Positions 41,361-44,061 of a stretch of DNA of 44,061 nucleotides are shown here, one piece after another (the first letter of the stretch is position 1; each line of letters starts with the position of its first letter). The notes beneath the pieces were generated by a model. That model was not told the DNA's origin. It saw only the letters and a list, made by a program, of their open reading frames with translations, and did no database searches. The stretch covers positions 1 through 44,061 of the forward strand of contig JAIOQZ010000037.1 of the NCBI GenBank assembly GCA_021108395.1. Reading direction: 5' to 3'. Both the position numbers and the translations under genes were made by a program. The stretch comes from Candidatus Cloacimonadota bacterium. Its GTDB lineage: Bacteria; Cloacimonadota; Cloacimonadia; Cloacimonadales; JAIOQZ01.

Positions 41361-42959
41361 ATGAAGAAACTTCTTTTACTCGGGGACGAGGCTATTGCCC
41401 AGGGCGCGCTTGACGCGGGCCTGTCGGGATTCTATGGCTATCCCGGAACGCCATCCACCGAAATTGGCGAGTATATCCAAGACTCGGAGCAGGCGAAGAA
41501 ACGAGCCATTCCGCGCACCTGGAGCGCCAACGAAAAAACCGCGATGGAATCGGCGATGGGCATGTCCTATGCCGGCAAACGAGCCATCGTCACCATGAAG
41601 CACGTGGGACTGAACGTCGCAGCCGACCCCTACATGAACGCCGCGCTCACCGGCGCCAACGGCGGACTCATCGTCGCCGTGGCCGACGACCCCTCGATGC
41701 ACTCGTCTCAGAATGAGCAGGACAGCCGCTACTATGCGCGCTTTTCTCTGATGCCTGCCCTCGAACCATGCGACCAGCAGGAAGCATACGACATGGTGGC
41801 TCACGCCTTCGACCTTTCCGAACGCTATCATCTGCCTGTGATGATGCGGGTTACAACCCGTCTCTGCCACTCCCGCGCCGGTGTGACGCGCACCGCCGAA
41901 CGTGCTGAGAACGAGATGTGCAAGCCGAGCGATCCCAACCAGTTCATGCTGCTGCCGGCTTTCGCCCGCAAGAAATACATCAAGCTGCTGGAGATACAGG
42001 CCGACCTCGAACGCGAGTCCGAGAAGTCGCCATTCAACAGTTTCACCGACGGCAACGACAAAAGCCGCGGCATCATCGCCTGTGGCCTCGCATACAACTA
42101 CCTCATGGAAAACTACCCCGACGGCTGCCCACATCCAGTGCTCAAGATCGGGCAATACCCGGTACCCCGTAAGGCCATCGCCGCTATGGCCGACAGTTGC
42201 GACGAACTGCTCGTGCTCGAAGAGGGCATGCCGCTGGTAGAAGATTCACTGCGTGGCCTGCTGAACCGCAGCCTGAAGGTGCGTGGCCGCCTGGACGGTA
42301 CGCTGTTCCAGTATGGCGAGCTCAATCCGGCCATCGTCCGCCAGGCGCTGGGGATGCCCAAGCTTCCCTCCCGCGAGCTACCGGAGGTTGTCACTGGCCG
42401 TCCGCCGGCCCTCTGCGTGGGTTGCCCGCACATCGATTCCTATCAAGCGTTGAACGAGGCGCTCGAACCCTGGGGAAAGGGCCATGTGTTTTCCGACATC
42501 GGCTGCTACACTCTCGGCTTCATGCCGCCATATCATGCCATCAGCAGCTGCGTTGACATGGGCGCTTCGATTACTATGGCCATCGGCGCGGCGGACGCCG
42601 GTTTCTACCCCGCCGTCGCCACCATCGGCGACTCGACCTTCGGGCACTCCGGCCTCACCGGCCTGCTCGACGCCGTCGAGAAAAACGCCAACGTGGTCGT
42701 CATCATCCTCGACAACGACACCACCGCCATGACCGGAATGCAGGACTCGGTGGTTACAGGCCGCATCGAGCAGATATGTATGGGGCTGGGCGTTCCCGAA
42801 GAGCACATTCGGGTCATCAACCCGCTGAAGCGCCAGCACGACGAGAACGTCAAGGTCTTCCGCGAGGAGATCGAGTACGAGGGCGTGTCGGTTGTCATTC
42901 CGCGCCGTCCCTGCATCCATCTGCACGGCAAGAAGAAAACATCGGGAGGCGCCAAGTGA
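41361..42959 (+). CDS. iorA: Indolepyruvate (arylpyruvate) ferredoxin oxidoreductase, alpha subunit, without ferredoxin domain
   Basis: IorA with IorB oxidises aryl-2-oxoacids from Trp, Phe and Tyr to aryl-acetyl-CoA and reduces ferredoxin in anaerobic amino-acid fermentation. The 532-residue protein has the pyrimidine-binding start LLLGDEAIAQGALDAG and GYPGTPSTEIGEY, the central segment, and the TPP-binding segment IGDSTFGHSGLTGLLDAV followed by VVIILDNDTTAMTGMQ. Typical IorA proteins are about 600 residues and end with a two-[4Fe-4S] ferredoxin domain. This one stops after VVIPRRPCIHLHGKKK, so that domain is missing, and electrons must leave through another partner. The stop overlaps the iorB start. 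Confidence 0.9.
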   Translation: MKKLLLLGDEAIAQGALDAGLSGFYGYPGTPSTEIGEYIQDSEQAKKRAIPRTWSANEKTAMESAMGMSYAGKRAIVTMKHVGLNVAADPYMNAALTGANGGLIVAVADDPSMHSSQNEQDSRYYARFSLMPALEPCDQQEAYDMVAHAFDLSERYHLPVMMRVTTRLCHSRAGVTRTAERAENEMCKPSDPNQFMLLPAFARKKYIKLLEIQADLERESEKSPFNSFTDGNDKSRGIIACGLAYNYLMENYPDGCPHPVLKIGQYPVPRKAIAAMADSCDELLVLEEGMPLVEDSLRGLLNRSLKVRGRLDGTLFQYGELNPAIVRQALGMPKLPSRELPEVVTGRPPALCVGCPHIDSYQALNEALEPWGKGHVFSDIGCYTLGFMPPYHAISSCVDMGASITMAIGAADAGFYPAVATIGDSTFGHSGLTGLLDAVEKNANVVVIILDNDTTAMTGMQDSVVTGRIEQICMGLGVPEEHIRVINPLKRQHDENVKVFREEIEYEGVSVVIPRRPCIHLHGKKKTSGGAK

Positions 42960-43537
42960 AGAAAGATATAATACTCGCCGGCGTGGGCGGACAGGGCATC
43001 CTGTCCATCGCCGCCATCATTGGATATGCGGCAGTGGAAAGCGGCATGCACCTGAAACAGGCCGAGGTTCACGGTATGAGTCAGCGCGGTGGCGATGTGC
43101 AGTCACACCTGCGCATCAGCGACGACCCCATCCACTCCGACCTCGTGGCCCTGGGCGGCGCCGACATGATTCTGTCCGTCGAGCCGATGGAAGGCCTGCG
43201 CTACAATCCCTACCTGTCCGAGGCAGGCTGGTTCATCACCAACACCACGCCGTTCGTCAATATCCCAAACTACCCAGACATCGAAGCTGTGCTGTCCGAG
43301 GTGAAAGCGCATGAACGTCGCGTCATGCTCGACGCCGACAGCATCGCCAAAGAACTGGGCAACGCCCGTGGCATGAACATGGTGATGCTGGGCGCCGCCA
43401 GCCAGTTCATCGACCTGCCGCAGCAGAAGTTCGAGGACGGCGTTCGCTTCCTGTTCGGTCGCAAGGGCGACAAGATTGTGAACCTGAACCTGGATGCCTT
43501 CCGCAAAGGCCGCGCCCTCGCCGCCGAAGTCGGCTGA
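42956..43537 (+). CDS. iorB: Indolepyruvate ferredoxin oxidoreductase, beta (gamma-like) subunit
   Basis: The 193-residue subunit starts at a GTG (42956) that overlaps the iorA stop (GTGA), with GGGAGG upstream; the longer open frame reaching back into iorA is not supported. It carries DIILAGVGGQGILSIAAIIG (about 4-23), the CoA/nucleotide-type glycine loop of the 2-oxoacid oxidoreductase gamma family, and EVHGMSQRGGDVQSHLR (about 40-56), diagnostic of the family. It pairs with IorA. Repeat copy C begins two bases after its stop. Confidence 0.93.
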   Translation: MKKDIILAGVGGQGILSIAAIIGYAAVESGMHLKQAEVHGMSQRGGDVQSHLRISDDPIHSDLVALGGADMILSVEPMEGLRYNPYLSEAGWFITNTTPFVNIPNYPDIEAVLSEVKAHERRVMLDADSIAKELGNARGMNMVMLGAASQFIDLPQQKFEDGVRFLFGRKGDKIVNLNLDAFRKGRALAAEVG

Positions 43538-43538
43538 T

Positions 43539-43743
43539 TTACCTTTTTTAAAAAAGGTAAAACCAAAAAACTTTTGCGGAAACTGCGTTTCCTACGTACA
43601 GTGGATAATTATCTTGTATATAGGATGCGTTAGCATCCGTTAAAAGTTTTCGGTCTCGCCTTTTACAAAAGGCGAGCGGGGTTCTGTCGCGTAGCTATGT
43701 CACGTAGCGAAGCGTAGTGAGCTTTCAAGGGGGGCAGCGCCCC
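43539..43743. repeat. Composite inverted structured repeat, copy C
   Basis: Left half: H1 at 43539-43560 (stem TTACCTTTTT, loop TA), linker AAACCAAAAAACTTTTGC, H2 at 43578-43592 (stem GGAAAC, loop TGC). Right half, read on the other strand: H0 at 43731-43743 (GGGGC/GCCCC), a CGCTTCGCTACGTGAC box, H1 at 43655-43676 (stem CTCGCCTTTT, loop GT), linker ACCGAAAACTTTTAAC, H2 at 43623-43638 (stem GGATGC). The middle is AT-rich. It lies between two genes on the same strand, unlike copies A and B. The next gene's ribosome binding site starts 8 bases after the right end. Confidence 0.85.
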
Positions 43744-43762
43744 TGATTCTTAGGAGGCTGTT

Positions 43763-44061
43763 ATGTTTGTCGTCAGCCAGGCGCCCGACAGTTGGCGTCA
43801 GGTGGCCCGCGTCGTGGAGCGTGAATTGCCGCGCCTCGAAGTGGCGGCGCTGGTGGTGCATGCGCATAGCGAGGAGCAAATGGCGGCCTTCCTGTTCGAG
43901 GGTGTGCGCACTGTCTTTGTGTGCGACGAAGAATCGGCCCGCGAAGCTTGGAGCCGGCGCTTCCCCGATGCGTTATGCATCGGCAAACCGCACAAAACGC
44001 CGCCGTTGGCGCCGGCCTCGCCATTCCCCCTCGAGTTTCTCAAGATTTCATCGGAGATGTT
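43763..44061 (+). CDS. Unidentified protein, N-terminal part only (runs off the window)
   Basis: The ATG at 43763 has TAGGAGG six bases upstream, and the frame is open to the end of the window (99 codons). The translation begins MFVVSQAPDSWRQVARVVE and contains LVVHAHSEEQMAAFLFEGVRTVFVCDEESAREAW, which looks like alternating strands and helices of an alpha/beta domain. There is no signal peptide. I do not recognise a family from this part. Confidence 0.6.
   Translation, partial: MFVVSQAPDSWRQVARVVERELPRLEVAALVVHAHSEEQMAAFLFEGVRTVFVCDEESAREAWSRRFPDALCIGKPHKTPPLAPASPFPLEFLKISSEM

Overview
The window is about 60% GC and densely coded. It comes from a Gram-negative bacterium that is probably in the Fibrobacteres-Chlorobi-Bacteroidetes (FCB) superphylum or a neighbouring candidate phylum. 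Four things point that way: a fused lpxC/fabZ gene inside a skp-lpxD-lpxC/fabZ-lpxA cluster; a DUF2723 membrane glycosyltransferase-like protein; three secreted proteins that end in a FlgD-Ig/T9SS-like sorting domain; and a GDP-heptose pathway (gmhA, hddA, hddC). I cannot name a genus.

Layout. 1-600: tail of a secreted protein, a gene-poor stretch with three 23-bp repeats, and tRNA-Pro(GGG) on the minus strand. 600-6912 (minus): overlapping genes for a TraB/ChaN-like protein, a MATE exporter, a nitroreductase, murJ and uvrC. 7003-9584 (plus): a secreted HExxH peptidase-like protein and a ChaN-family lipoprotein-like protein. 9791-15608 (minus): an M42 peptidase, murI, an M29-like aminopeptidase, pyrG and a YbdG-type MscS channel, most of them overlapping by 4-8 bases. 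15830-25790 (plus): the envelope cluster of DUF2723-TPR, a TagF-like/TPR fusion, skp, lpxD, lpxC/fabZ, lpxA and a lipoprotein. 25891-27951 (plus): a REC-PAS-GGDEF protein with a decayed EAL domain. 28043-29942 (minus): ECF sigma factor, anti-sigma-like membrane protein and double-PDZ protein. 30076-34924 (minus): cupin, M42 peptidase, hddA, gmhA, hddC and galE. 35088-38595 (plus): a DUF3795 protein and a 997-residue secreted CapA-like protein. 38835-41184 (minus): grpB-like, trpS and a FTP/PepSY-like secreted protein. 41361-43537 (plus): iorA and iorB. An unidentified gene runs off the right edge.

The most unusual signal is a dispersed, structured intergenic repeat present three times (9594-9807, 38589-38852, 43539-43743). 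Each copy is two half-units facing each other. A half-unit consists of hairpin H1 (always a 10-bp stem with a 2-nt loop), a 15-17 nt linker close to ACCAAAAACTTTTAAC, and hairpin H2 (6-bp stem, 3-4 nt loop). Three half-units also carry an outer GGGG/CCCC hairpin H0. The stem sequences differ between half-units but the pairing is kept by matched changes in both arms, so the structure appears to be under selection or to be copied as such. No transposase is encoded in the elements. Two copies lie between convergent genes, and their outer ends supply the last codons and stop codons of neighbouring genes.

Taken together the genes are mostly envelope functions: lipid A synthesis, a Skp-type chaperone, peptidoglycan precursor synthesis and flipping (murI, murJ), heptose and galactose nucleotide sugars, and surface-sorted proteins. 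Housekeeping genes (uvrC, pyrG, trpS) and an arylpyruvate:ferredoxin oxidoreductase for amino-acid fermentation are mixed in.
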